From assembly GCA_024276195.1 (NCBI GenBank), contig JAJRXR010000046.1:1-37674 (forward strand): a DNA stretch of 37,674 nt. Direction: 5' to 3'. The translations under genes were made by a program, and so were the position numbers. Shown here piece by piece: positions 1-8,375 of the stretch (positions within the stretch are counted from its first letter, which is position 1; each line of letters starts with the position of its first letter). The notes below the pieces were generated by a model. It was not told the origin of the DNA, ran no database searches, and was given only the letters and a program-made list of their open reading frames with translations. Source of the DNA: Planctomycetota bacterium (lineage in GTDB: Bacteria; Planctomycetota; Phycisphaerae; Phycisphaerales; UBA1924).

Positions 1-859
1 CATTATCGAAGGCGAGTTCCCAGGCGCCGGAGCTGGTTCTGATCAGGCGGGCGCGCCTTCGGATGATCGAGCCGCCCTCTTTGCTGATGCGCAGGGCCGC
101 GCCGCCTCGGGCGGCGCCCTCGTCGCGGGTCTGGGTGTCGGGGTCGGGCTGGGGGAGGTTGCTGAGCGCACGGGCGCCGCGGTCCCCGGTTGAGAGGGCC
201 TCGATCAAGGAAGCGACGTCCGGGTCGTTCTGCAGGGCGGGCGCAGGATCGCCTTCGGGTTGTCCGTCGCCCTGGGTCGGCTGTGGCGTGGGCGTGGGGG
301 TGGGCTCGCTCTCGGGGCGGGCGAAAGCCGTGGGCAGGAGCAGGTTGCGGTCGTGGTAGACGAGCACCTCGCCCGTGATCGAGAACCGGTTGCGCGTCGG
401 CTCATCGCGGAGGGCAAGCTCGATGCGCTGGAGTATCCGGCACGGCGCCAGGAGCATCGCCCCCTCGCCCCGGCGACGCTCGCTCTTATCAGGCACAAAG
501 ATCCAATGCCCGCTCGCCTGAATAACAACCCCCCGGCGGCGTGACAGGAACGTCCCCTCGGGCAGCAGGCGGCGTGACGCGCTCTTCGAGCCCGGGTCCA
601 GGCGTTCGAGCCAGGGCTCGGACCCGCTGAGGCCCGGGTGGACGGGCGAGACCCCGCCGTCGCGGATCGGGCGGACCGGGTCGCCCTCGCGCGAGACGTC
701 GGGCATGGGCGGGTCATCGTCGCGCACCGGCGCGGGGGTGTTGAGGTCGAGCAGGGAATCATCGCTCGCGTCGGTGATGCCCTGCTGGGCGAGGAGCCCG
801 GGGCAGAGCGAGCCGACGAGAGCGAGGGTGATCCAGAGTTCACGCGAGCGAGCGTTCAT
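1..859 (-). CDS. Secreted protein of unknown function, 3' end outside window
   Basis: I read this from an ATG at 857-859 on the minus strand. The frame stays open for about 286 codons to the window edge, so the C-terminus is missing. The N-terminus (MNARSRELW, then the hydrophobic ITLALVGSLCPGLLA ending near AQQ) is a typical Sec signal peptide. The mature part is rich in Asp, Pro and Arg. It has a central stretch that could form a beta structure (GVVIQASGHWIFVPD, about residues 105-120) and a low-complexity run of Thr-Pro/Gln-Pro pairs about two thirds along. I recognise no family. The gene diverges from the tRNA-Cys/moxR side, with about 120 bp between. Continuous high-GC third-position codon use supports it as real coding; the function is unknown. 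Confidence 0.75.
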   Translation of the reverse strand, partial: MNARSRELWITLALVGSLCPGLLAQQGITDASDDSLLDLNTPAPVRDDDPPMPDVSREGDPVRPIRDGGVSPVHPGLSGSEPWLERLDPGSKSASRRLLPEGTFLSRRRGVVIQASGHWIFVPDKSERRRGEGAMLLAPCRILQRIELALRDEPTRNRFSITGEVLVYHDRNLLLPTAFARPESEPTPTPTPQPTQGDGQPEGDPAPALQNDPDVASLIEALSTGDRGARALSNLPQPDPDTQTRDEGAARGGAALRISKEGGSIIRRRARLIRTSSGAWELAFDN

Positions 860-981
860 ACCGAGGCCTCCGTGCCCGGGCGGGACATTGGCGCCCGCAG
901 GACCCATGATCCTACCGGAATCGACCCCGGGACGGTTGACGGAAGGCGGTGGGGGCTCGTAGCGTCCGCACAGGACATGCT

Positions 982-1055
982 GGCCGCGTGCCCAAGTGGT
1001 CTAAGGGAACGGATTGCAAATCCGTCATTCGTGGGTTCGAATCCCACCGCGGCCT
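982..1055 (+). tRNA. tRNA-Cys (anticodon GCA)
   Basis: The 74-nt cloverleaf can be read directly. The acceptor arms are GGCCGCG (982-988) and CGCGGCC (1048-1054), with discriminator T at 1055. The anticodon stem ACGGA/TCCGT encloses the loop TTGCAAA, giving anticodon GCA at 1016-1018, which reads Cys codons. The T arm GTGGG-TTCGAAT-CCCAC is perfect. The D arm (CCC...GGG with AAGTGGT) is short but normal. The 3' CCA is not encoded, since TTT follows, so it must be added after transcription. The gene lies 61 nt upstream of moxR on the same strand. Confidence 0.96.
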
Positions 1056-1116
1056 TTCGAGGACCGATCCAACCGGGGATCGCCCTCGCCGATTCTCGAG
1101 CGAGGCGCCCACCCGC

Positions 1117-2184
1117 ATGATCGAGCCCGATCCCCGCGAAGAGAACAACGCGCCAGAACGTGCGGAGCAGGTCCGCGCCGCAGCGGACGCCTTCCGCAAG
1201 GACTTCGAGTCTGTGCGCGATGAGATCGGCAAGGCGGTCGTCGGGCACGCCGAGATTGTTGAGGGCGTGCTGACGTGCCTGTTCACCAACGGGCACGCGC
1301 TGCTTGAGGGGGTGCCCGGGATCGGCAAGACGCTGCTTGTGCGCACGCTCAGCGCGGCGCTGTCGCTGGATTTTTCGCGCATCCAGTTCACGCCCGACCT
1401 GATGCCGGCGGACATCACCGGCACGACCGTCGTTGACGAGGTCGAGGGCGCCTCCGGGCGCGTCTCACGCGAGTTCCGCTTCCAGCCCGGGCCTGTGTTC
1501 GCCCAGATCCTGCTGGCCGACGAGATCAACCGCGCCACGCCCAAAACCCAGTCGGCCATGCTCGAGGCGATGCAGGAGCGCTCCGTCACGATCGGGGGCG
1601 AGACCCACGCCCTGCCCCGCCCGTTCTTTGTCATGGCGACCCAGAACCCGATCGAGCAGGAGGGGACCTACCCGCTGCCCGAGGCGCAGCTTGACCGGTT
1701 CTTCTTCAAGCTCAACGTCGGGTATTCGAGCCGGGCGGACCTGGGCGAGATTGTCATGCGCACCACCGGGGGCGTCGAGCAGGAGGTCCGCCCCGTGCTC
1801 GACGCGGTGCGCCTGATCGAGCACCAGGGGCTGGTGCGCCGCGTCGCGGTCTCGGGGCCGATCCGGGATTACGCCGTGCGGATGGTGCTCGCGACGCACC
1901 CGTCAGGCCCGTTCGGGGGGGGCGAGTTCGCCACGCCCCAGGTCAACCGGTTTGTCCGCGTCGGCGCCAGCCCGCGGGCGGCGCAGGCGTTGATCCTCGG
2001 CGCCAAGTGCCGGGCGCTGCTCGACGGGCGAGCAGCGATCAGCATCGACGATCTTCAGCATGTCGCGCTGCCAGCGCTGCGCCACCGGATCATCATGAAC
2101 TTCGAGGGCGAGGCCGAGGGCATGACGCCCGACGCGCTGGTGAACAACATCGTCGAGACGCTGCCCCGCGAAGCGCCGTTGTAA
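1117..2184 (+). CDS. MoxR-family AAA+ ATPase
   Basis: This is a 355-residue AAA+ ATPase of the MoxR group. These are chaperone-like ATPases that usually work with von Willebrand factor A proteins in maturing enzyme complexes or in envelope stress tolerance. Walker A is GVPGIGKT at residues 65-72 and Walker B is ILLADE at 131-136, followed by the family signature [18 protein letters not shown]. The [19 protein letters not shown] sensor region and the C-terminal lid are present, so the protein looks complete. I chose ATG 1117 because the open frame further upstream runs through the tRNA gene. The next gene begins 20 nt after its stop. The usual DUF58/BatA partners do not follow directly, but a BatA-like VWA protein lies about 3.6 kb away on the other strand. 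Confidence 0.93.
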   Translation: MIEPDPREENNAPERAEQVRAAADAFRKDFESVRDEIGKAVVGHAEIVEGVLTCLFTNGHALLEGVPGIGKTLLVRTLSAALSLDFSRIQFTPDLMPADITGTTVVDEVEGASGRVSREFRFQPGPVFAQILLADEINRATPKTQSAMLEAMQERSVTIGGETHALPRPFFVMATQNPIEQEGTYPLPEAQLDRFFFKLNVGYSSRADLGEIVMRTTGGVEQEVRPVLDAVRLIEHQGLVRRVAVSGPIRDYAVRMVLATHPSGPFGGGEFATPQVNRFVRVGASPRAAQALILGAKCRALLDGRAAISIDDLQHVALPALRHRIIMNFEGEAEGMTPDALVNNIVETLPREAPL

Positions 2185-2204
2185 ACACGAGAAGGAATCC
2201 AACG

Positions 2205-2495
2205 ATGGCGATGGGGTCATGGCTCGGCGGAAACACGGGAGACTCGCCCCAGACACTGGCGCGCCTCGACCGGCTCGAACGCAAGCTGGACCTTCTGCTC
2301 GACCTGCTCGGCGCCGAGCTGTCCGACGAACACCCCGACGCCCAGCGGATCCACGAGCTCATCGCCAGCGGACAGAAGATCGCAGCGATCAAGCGGCTCC
2401 GCCAGGCGAGCGGGGCGGGGCTCGCCCAGGCGAAGTGCGCCGTGGAGGACGGGACGTGGGTTGGCTTGCTGATGCAGGAAGGACCGGACGGGTGA
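2205..2495 (+). CDS. Small protein with ribosomal L7/L12 C-terminal-like domain
   Basis: This 96-residue protein starts at ATG 2205 behind a GAAGGA ribosome-binding site. Residues about 18-45 look helical or coiled-coil (leucine-rich, LDRLERKLDLLLDLL). Residues about 50-85 match the fold of the L7/L12 C-terminal domain, where the typical IKxxRxxTGxGLxxAK motif appears as IKRLRQASGAGLAQAKCAVE. It is not the ribosomal stalk protein itself: the dimerisation domain is absent and there is no rplJ neighbour. Stand-alone domains of this kind occur in many bacteria without a known role. It sits between moxR and a secreted protein. The next GTG start overlaps its TGA, indicating translational coupling. 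Confidence 0.8.
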   Translation: MAMGSWLGGNTGDSPQTLARLDRLERKLDLLLDLLGAELSDEHPDAQRIHELIASGQKIAAIKRLRQASGAGLAQAKCAVEDGTWVGLLMQEGPDG

Positions 2496-4309
2496 GCGTT
2501 CACGTTCAGCGGGATGGCATCGGGCCGAAGCGGGTCTGGCTCGTGCTCTTGGCGCTGGCGATTGTGCTGCCGACGCCCTGCCAGGCGCAGCGCGGGAGGC
2601 GACCGCAACTCGTCCTGACCAGCGACCGGGTGGACGCCTCGCCCGGGCGCCGACTGCTGATCCCGGTGGTGTCGAAGGTGGGCGATGGCGCTCCCGCGCG
2701 TCTTGATGCGCGCCTGGACGATGGGCGCGAGCTTGAGGCCGAGCTTGTCCGCCTCCAGGCGAGCGAGCGCCCGGAGACATTTCGCGGCGCCCCGACCTGG
2801 CTCACGCGGGCGCGCCGGTGGTCGGCGATGGCGCCGGGCGACGCGGGCATCGACCTGGGCGCCCCGGGCTCCTGGTTTGTCCTGCTCCACCCGCCCGAGG
2901 ACAGCGCCGGGCAGGGGCTCTGGATCGGCGGGCGGCGCGTGGACTTGGCTTGGCTGCCGGATCCGTATGAGCTGCGCGAGAGCGGGGGCGACCCGCTCGA
3001 GATCTGGGCGGCGTGGGCGAGCCCCTCGCCCGAGGCCTGGCGCGATGACGCGGGGTTCCGGTCGTTGATCGAGGAGGACCGCCTCTCGCCGGCGCGTTCG
3101 TGGCGTTGGAAGCTGGCAACGGGCGAGCTGGCGCCGCGCGAACCATTCGGCGGGCACACCGCCCCCGCGCCCATCGACTCGCCCGACCAGCTCGAACGCG
3201 CCCTGACCCGGCGCCCGATCGAAGAACGCGCCCTCGGGGCGTTTGCTGAGCAGCTTGAGGCCCGCTGGCAGGTCGCCCTGGCGTACCTGCACCGGGCGGA
3301 CCCGGAGACCGCCCGGCGCGTGCGCGCGCGCCTGGGCGGCGCGGCGGATCTCTCGCCCGGGCCGATCGTCCCCGTCTTCGCCCCGCTCGATGCGCTGACC
3401 GATGACCTGCTCGATGATCTGCTCGATCGGCGTCTGGACGACGAGCGCCGGGTGGATCTCGCGTCGGGGTGGCTCGACGCCCAGCCCGATGGCATCGCGT
3501 GGGTGATCGACGACGCGGGGCGGGCCGATGCGATCACGGGCGCCGCCCGTCCGACGATCGGGCTCGTCTCGCTCCCGGGCGACGACGAGTCCAAGCCCCT
3601 GCGCCTGGGTGTTGGGGCGGGGCGCGCCACGGTCACGTCAGTCCCGGCGCGGGTCGCGGTCGCCGCCCGACCGGACACGGGCGACGCGCGCAGCGCCAAG
3701 ATGGTGAACATTGAGATCGAACTGGGCGACTGGACCGCGAGCATTGGCGCGGCGCCGGGCGCCCTGCCCGTGGCGCCTCCCGGGCTGACGATCGGACCGC
3801 TGCGCCGGGCCTGGACGATGGAATCCTGGCGCGACGGGCGCCTGGACATCGACGCGATCGCGCAGAGCGACTCACGGTGCGCGGCCCTGGTGCACCGCAT
3901 CGGGGAGAGCTGGCGCCTGTACGTCGAGAGCATGGTCCCGCCCGGGGGCGGGTCTGGAGGTGGGTCTGGGGGCGAGCTCGTCCGCGTCTGGATCGGCCCG
4001 TTCGCGTCGCCCACGAGCGTGCTCAGCGTTGACGCCGACGGGCGTGTCTCGACCGAGCAGGGCGCCCCCAGCGCTGGCCCCGCCTGGGTCGATGTCGCTC
4101 AGAGTGACGATCGGTGGGCGTTTGAGCTCGAACTGCCCGCCGGGGCGGTCGGGGCTGACGGCGTGATCCGCCTGGCGATCGAGCACATCGACGCCTTCGG
4201 GCAGCGCACCAGCGCGCCGCGCCGCATGCTGCCCTGGCAGCGCGAGCCCGGGCGCCTGGCGATCGACGCGGCCTCGTGGGACGACATGGGGCGGGCGTCC
4301 GGGCGCTAA
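2492..4309 (+). CDS. Large secreted protein, unknown, possible C-terminal CBM9-like domain
   Basis: This 605-residue protein starts at GTG 2492, which overlaps the stop of the preceding gene (GTGA) and has AGGAAGGA just upstream. The frame is open further upstream, but that stretch runs antiphase through the L7/L12-like gene. The N-terminus VSVHVQRDGIGPKR followed by VWLVLLALAIVLPTPCQAQ is a clear signal peptide with an AQA-type cleavage site. The middle is acidic and charged. The last 200 residues alternate Trp-containing strands (LDIDAIAQSD, WRLYVESMV, VRVWIGPF, WAFELELPAGAV) in the way of CBM9-like sugar-binding or dehydrogenase-associated domains. That is only an inference from pattern. 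A Gly-Gly-Gly-Ser-type linker lies near residue 490. The stop codon overlaps the stop of the convergent phosphatase by 4 bp. Confidence 0.8.
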   Translation: MSVHVQRDGIGPKRVWLVLLALAIVLPTPCQAQRGRRPQLVLTSDRVDASPGRRLLIPVVSKVGDGAPARLDARLDDGRELEAELVRLQASERPETFRGAPTWLTRARRWSAMAPGDAGIDLGAPGSWFVLLHPPEDSAGQGLWIGGRRVDLAWLPDPYELRESGGDPLEIWAAWASPSPEAWRDDAGFRSLIEEDRLSPARSWRWKLATGELAPREPFGGHTAPAPIDSPDQLERALTRRPIEERALGAFAEQLEARWQVALAYLHRADPETARRVRARLGGAADLSPGPIVPVFAPLDALTDDLLDDLLDRRLDDERRVDLASGWLDAQPDGIAWVIDDAGRADAITGAARPTIGLVSLPGDDESKPLRLGVGAGRATVTSVPARVAVAARPDTGDARSAKMVNIEIELGDWTASIGAAPGALPVAPPGLTIGPLRRAWTMESWRDGRLDIDAIAQSDSRCAALVHRIGESWRLYVESMVPPGGGSGGGSGGELVRVWIGPFASPTSVLSVDADGRVSTEQGAPSAGPAWVDVAQSDDRWAFELELPAGAVGADGVIRLAIEHIDAFGQRTSAPRRMLPWQREPGRLAIDAASWDDMGRASGR

Positions 4310-5724
4310 ACCCCCGCACGCGTCGGCGCCGGCGTCAGATCCAGCGATTCGATGACGAGTCGGTGCAGGTCGATGTTGTCGATCACGGGGGCGAGGCGTT
4401 CGCTGCCCGGGCCGAACGCGCTGACCTCGACCAGATCGGCGGTGTGGTTGGGGCTGAGGAAGGCGACGCCGAAGGCGTTGGTCAGGACCGCACCGAGCAC
4501 CGGCCCGAGGCCCGAGACCGCGTGAAAGCCGTCGGCCCGCTCGTGCTCGACTAAGTGTCGGTGCATCCAGGCCCGGTCCGCGTCGTCGAGCTCGACGCCC
4601 GTCGCCTGGTACACGAGCATGGGCAGCACGCCCATCATCTCCCGCGGGGTGCTGGCCGGGGCGAGCTGCTGCTGGATCCACTCGAACGACTGGCGTCCGC
4701 GGCTGAGGCGTTCGATCCCCTCGGCGCCCTTGGGGCCGTACACCGTCAGGCCCGGGTTGGCGTTGGCGTGGTCCGTCGTGACGATCAGCAGGGTGTCGTC
4801 GCGCGCGAGCGCGAACTCCATCGCGCTGCCCACGGCATCGTCAAAGGCGAGCTGGTCACTGATGAGCGAGACCGCGTCGTTGGCGTGGGCCGCGTGATCG
4901 ACGCGCCCGCCCTCGATCTGCACGACAAAGCCGCCCGGCGCGCGCGCCAGGCGGGTCAGGGCGCTTTCGGTCATCTCGCGCAGGCTCGGCTCGGAATCGG
5001 GTCGGTCCACCTCGTAGCTCATGTGCTCGTCAGCGAACAGCCCGAGGACCGGGGCGTCGATCGGCGCCGAGCGGAGCTGTGAGGCGTCTCGGACGACCGC
5101 GAGCCCGGGACGTTGGTCCAGATCGGCGCTGGCAAAGCGCGCGCCGCCCCCGCCGAGCGCGATATCCACGCCCCGGTCAAGAATCTGGCGCGCAATCTCG
5201 GTTTCTTGCGAGCGCTGCGCGACGTTGGCGATGAAGGACGCGGGCGTGGCGTCGGTCAGGCGCGTGGTCGTGACCAGCCCGGTCGCCTTGCCCTGGTCGC
5301 GGGCGCTCACGAGCAGGGGTGTGGGCTGGCCCCCGCCCGGGGTCGTGTTGATGGCGCCGTTGTTGATGTGGACCCCGCACCCCCAGGCCGAGCCCGCCGC
5401 AGCGGAATCGGTGACGAGCGAGTTGCGCGAGTGCGTCGCGCACATGGCCCGGCGCACGCCCTGGGTCTGCCAGAGGCTGGACCAGTGCGAGGGGCGAGCG
5501 TCGCGCTGTCGGATGACCATGTCGGCGAGCGAGAGCGTGCCGGTGCTCATGCCGTCGGCGACCATGAAGATAATGTTGGTCGCGCGGGAACGCTTTCTGG
5601 GCGATGGCAGCGGGGCGAGCCCGACGCTGGACGTCGAGGCGCAGGCGCCGAGCGTGCCAGCCCCGGCGAGCGCGCCGATCTGGAGAAATCCTCGGCGGTT
5701 GATCTGTGATGGGCGTTGGCTCAC
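4306..5724 (-). CDS. Alkaline phosphatase (PhoA-type), Tat-exported
   Basis: This 472-residue phosphomonoesterase of the alkaline phosphatase superfamily hydrolyses phosphate esters outside the cytoplasm. The N-terminus carries a twin-arginine signal (NRRGFLQIGALAGAG, residues 9-23). It runs into LGAC at 25-28, which could serve as a lipobox, so the enzyme may be a lipoprotein. The nucleophile is Ser107 in TDSAAAG. Metal ligands are visible as Asp57 (VADGMS), VDHAAHANDA, TTDHANAN and a late HTADLVEV His. The protein is complete. The start is GTG 5724 with AAGGAG seven bases upstream. It is last in the minus-strand cluster rlmE, BatA-like, phosphatase, with 48 bp to the previous gene. Its TAG stop is shared with the convergent gene end. 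Confidence 0.93.
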   Translation of the reverse strand: MSQRPSQINRRGFLQIGALAGAGTLGACASTSSVGLAPLPSPRKRSRATNIIFMVADGMSTGTLSLADMVIRQRDARPSHWSSLWQTQGVRRAMCATHSRNSLVTDSAAAGSAWGCGVHINNGAINTTPGGGQPTPLLVSARDQGKATGLVTTTRLTDATPASFIANVAQRSQETEIARQILDRGVDIALGGGGARFASADLDQRPGLAVVRDASQLRSAPIDAPVLGLFADEHMSYEVDRPDSEPSLREMTESALTRLARAPGGFVVQIEGGRVDHAAHANDAVSLISDQLAFDDAVGSAMEFALARDDTLLIVTTDHANANPGLTVYGPKGAEGIERLSRGRQSFEWIQQQLAPASTPREMMGVLPMLVYQATGVELDDADRAWMHRHLVEHERADGFHAVSGLGPVLGAVLTNAFGVAFLSPNHTADLVEVSAFGPGSERLAPVIDNIDLHRLVIESLDLTPAPTRAGV

Positions 5725-5772
5725 GTCGGGTCTCCTTCGAGACCGCGATGGTACAGCGCCGCGTGCGAAGCG

Positions 5773-7722
5773 TCAGACGCGCATGCGCCAGGCATAGAGA
5801 AACCACTCGAGCGCGAGCAGGACCGCTGCGCAGAGGATGAACCAGCGCCAGATCTCTCTGGGGATTGGCGCCCCGGCGTCTTTGGGCGATTCGATCGGGC
5901 GTCCGCCGACGGAGATGGTCTCGGGCGAGGCGATCAGGCTCTCGCGCGGGTCGAGCAGGTTCACACAGACGCTGCCGCGCGGGCCCTCGACGCCCTCGAC
6001 GCGGTAGACGCCCACGCGCTCGAGCACACCCAGGTTGACCGGCTCGCCCGCGGGGCGCCCGGGGGGCACGCGGATCTCGCGGGTGACCGGGCCTGTGAGG
6101 CGGATGGTCTCGGGCGGGGAGGGGAGTGCGATATGGGCGGGTTCTACGGTGGTGAATCGGCGCGCGTCGTCGCCTCCGGCACGCCCGGTGAGCGAATCGA
6201 CCGCGTTGGCGACGAAAATCGGCAGCGAGATCTGCAGGCCCCAGTTGGACCGGCTGATCGCGAACGCGACGGCGATGCGCTCGACGCCGGTCGTCTCGGT
6301 CCGCCAGATCAGGTCGCCCCCGGTGGCGCTGGCGAGCACTTCTGTGCGCACGGCGCCGGCGTCCGGGTCGGGCGCGAGCATGGCCCGGCGATTGACGAGC
6401 AGCGTGTCGAGCGAGACGCCGCGGAGCACGGGGTCGCTTCGTTTCCAGGTGACGACGCGCTCGGACCCGGGGGGGGCTGGGGTTTCGATCAGCCCGGGGA
6501 CAGGGACGGCGAAGCTCAGCGACGGGATCCCCGGCGCGGGGGTTCCAGCGCGGTCGAGGACGACGAGGTCGATCGAGCGCATGTCGCCGGTCAGGAACCG
6601 GGCGTAGTCCTCCGGGGCGACAACCCGGAGGGCGCCCAGGTCGAGCACGTCGAGCATGTCGCGCAGGAAGCGGTCGGGCGCGCCGTCGGGTGCGACGAGC
6701 AGGACGCTGGGCTTTGATGGCGGAGCGAATGCGAGCTGCGCGGTGTTGTCTGAGGCGAGCGCGTCGTCGCGTTCGAGGCGGACCCGGACGATGGCGCCGC
6801 GGGGCAGGCGCAGCTCGGTCGTGCTCGAAGTGCTCGCCGGGGCGTCGCCGGCGGGCTCAAAGACCACCGGGCGGCGCGCCACCGGGCGCCCATCGACGCT
6901 GATCTCGAGCGTCGTCGCGGTTCGCTCGGGGAGGACGGACTGGAGGGCGACAAACAGGCGGACGAGGGCGGGGTCGGACGCGTCGCGGGCGGCGCCGAGG
7001 GCCACGATGCCGATGTTGTCACGCCCTGGGGCGCTCGGCCCGACGCGCTCGAAGCGAACATCGGCGCCGGCCAGAGACAGGGCGCTGTCGATCGCACTCG
7101 AGCCGTCCGAGATCACGACGACGAGGGGCAGGCGCTGGGCGTCGGATTCGTCGGTCTCGCCCCCGATGAGCGATTCGATCAGCGTCAGCGCGCTCTTGAG
7201 GCGCCCGGGCTGGTCGGTGGGCTCGAGATGGGCCAGGGCGCGTTCGATCTCGGCGCGGGAGCGGGTGGGCGGCGCGATCACGCGCGCGTCGTGCCCGAGT
7301 GCGATGAGCGTGACGCTTGGCGCGTCGATGCCCGAGAGAAGCTGGCCCGTCAGCTCGCCGGCCCGGTCGATCGCGGCCTCGAAGCGCGAGCGGCTTGCGT
7401 CCATATCGCGCGCGCCCATCGACGCGGTCCGGTCGAGAACGATGAAGACGCGGGCGCGCGATGATCCCTCGCCCATTAGCGCCGGTCGCCCGAGGGCGCC
7501 GACCAGCAGCGCCAGGATCAGCAGGTGCAGCGCCAGCAGCACCGACGGGCGCAGCCAACGCAGCGGCACGTTGACCTGCAGGTCTCGCGTGGCCTGCTCC
7601 CAGAACATCGTCGAGCTCACGCGCACCGGGCGGCGCCTGAGCTTGAGCAGATAGAACGCCAGCAGCACCGGCAGCGCCAGGCCCAGGGCGATGATCGCCG
7701 GGATCGGGGCGAGCAGCGTCAA
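5773..7722 (-). CDS. BatA/VWA-domain membrane protein
   Basis: This is a membrane protein of 649 residues. The N-terminus has the BatA ('aerotolerance regulator') pattern: a hydrophobic helix, then LLKLRRRPVRVSSTMFWEQ, then a second helix LRPSVLLALHLLILALLVGAL. A von Willebrand factor A domain follows, with the start of its MIDAS site as VLDRTASMGARD (family DxSxS; here D-x-T-x-S). A C-terminal helix (FILCAAVLLALEWFLYAW) leaves the tail RMRV inside. The best start is TTG 7722, which overlaps the TGA of rlmE (TTGA). The larger open frame upstream merely overlaps rlmE. Proteins of this type often act with MoxR ATPases such as the one at 1117-2184. The middle region holds Ig-like strands and a second sensor-like domain I cannot name. 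Confidence 0.85.
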   Translation of the reverse strand: MTLLAPIPAIIALGLALPVLLAFYLLKLRRRPVRVSSTMFWEQATRDLQVNVPLRWLRPSVLLALHLLILALLVGALGRPALMGEGSSRARVFIVLDRTASMGARDMDASRSRFEAAIDRAGELTGQLLSGIDAPSVTLIALGHDARVIAPPTRSRAEIERALAHLEPTDQPGRLKSALTLIESLIGGETDESDAQRLPLVVVISDGSSAIDSALSLAGADVRFERVGPSAPGRDNIGIVALGAARDASDPALVRLFVALQSVLPERTATTLEISVDGRPVARRPVVFEPAGDAPASTSSTTELRLPRGAIVRVRLERDDALASDNTAQLAFAPPSKPSVLLVAPDGAPDRFLRDMLDVLDLGALRVVAPEDYARFLTGDMRSIDLVVLDRAGTPAPGIPSLSFAVPVPGLIETPAPPGSERVVTWKRSDPVLRGVSLDTLLVNRRAMLAPDPDAGAVRTEVLASATGGDLIWRTETTGVERIAVAFAISRSNWGLQISLPIFVANAVDSLTGRAGGDDARRFTTVEPAHIALPSPPETIRLTGPVTREIRVPPGRPAGEPVNLGVLERVGVYRVEGVEGPRGSVCVNLLDPRESLIASPETISVGGRPIESPKDAGAPIPREIWRWFILCAAVLLALEWFLYAWRMRV

Positions 7723-8315
7723 GCGCGGAGCCCCATAAAGCCCTTGCCCACGATGTACGTCTCGCTCGAAACCATGCGCGAGGCGCGGGGCTTGAAGCCC
7801 TTGGCCTCCTTGAACATCGAGGCGGTCAGGCGGACGAGGTCCGGGTACGCCTCGCCTTCGAAGACCTTCATCGCCAGCGAGCCCCCCGGGCGGAGCAGCA
7901 GCGGCAGGCGGTCGAGGATGGCCTCGCACAGGTGGACCGAGCGGAAGTGGTCGCCGTGCCCGGTGGTGGGCGGGGCCATGTCCGACAGGACGCAATCGAA
8001 CAGGCGCCCGGACTCGCCCAGGAGGGCGCCCGGGTCGATCTCGGTCAGGTCGCCCTGGATGACGTGGACGTTGGGTTCAAAGGAGCAGTCGATCTCTTGG
8101 AGGTCGATGCCGACGACGACGCCCGAGGAGCCGACGAGCTTTCGGCAGACCTGCAGCCACGAGCCGGGGGCGCACCCGAGATCGAGCACGCGATCGCCCG
8201 TGCGGATCAGGCGTTTTTTGTCGTTGAGGTCGATGAGTTTGTAGGCCGAGCGGGCGAGATAGCCCTCGTCCTTGGCTCGTTTGAAAAACTCATCGTGCAA
8301 GATTCGACGCGGCAT
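7719..8315 (-). CDS. rlmE: 23S rRNA (uridine-2'-O-)-methyltransferase RlmE
   Basis: This 198-residue protein matches RlmE/FtsJ/RrmJ, which methylates the 2'-O of U2552 (E. coli numbering) in the A loop of 23S rRNA late in 50S assembly. The SAM-binding motif is VLDLGCAPGSW (residues 43-53). The catalytic K-D-K-E set is complete: Lys26 (SAYKL), Asp112 (SDMAPP), Lys150 (AMKVF), Glu185 (SSETY). The length is normal for the family. The start is ATG 8315. The frame continues upstream without a stop, but that part is antisense to the kinase gene. It is first in a minus-strand cluster and diverges from the kinase with only 60 bp between them. A four-base overlap couples it to the BatA-like gene. Confidence 0.95.
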   Translation of the reverse strand: MPRRILHDEFFKRAKDEGYLARSAYKLIDLNDKKRLIRTGDRVLDLGCAPGSWLQVCRKLVGSSGVVVGIDLQEIDCSFEPNVHVIQGDLTEIDPGALLGESGRLFDCVLSDMAPPTTGHGDHFRSVHLCEAILDRLPLLLRPGGSLAMKVFEGEAYPDLVRLTASMFKEAKGFKPRASRMVSSETYIVGKGFMGLRA

Positions 8316-8337
8316 TGGGTCAGGATAGGGGTCGGCG

Positions 8338-8346
8338 GGTAGACTC
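8338..8346 (+). promoter_or_regulatory. Possible -10 element for the kinase gene
   Basis: GGTAGACTC lies 30 bases before the kinase ATG. TAGACT (8340-8345) resembles a sigma-70 -10 hexamer. No good -35 sits at 17 bases, so the call is weak. The same GGTAGACTC string recurs upstream of the secreted gene at 30027. Confidence 0.25.
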
Positions 8347-8375
8347 GGCGGCGTGGAGGCACGGGAGGGGCTCGG

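Noticed and set aside
949-1116. Longer moxR reading frame starting at 949
   Set aside because: It passes through the tRNA-Cys gene; ATG 1117 gives a normal family N-terminus.
2007-2204. Extended start for the L7/L12-like gene
   Set aside because: It overlaps moxR out of phase; GAAGGA and ATG 2205 explain the start.
5773-7995. BatA-like protein starting at 7995
   Set aside because: The extra 91 codons overlap rlmE in another frame and read as low-complexity Arg/Pro; TTG 7722 fits the family start.
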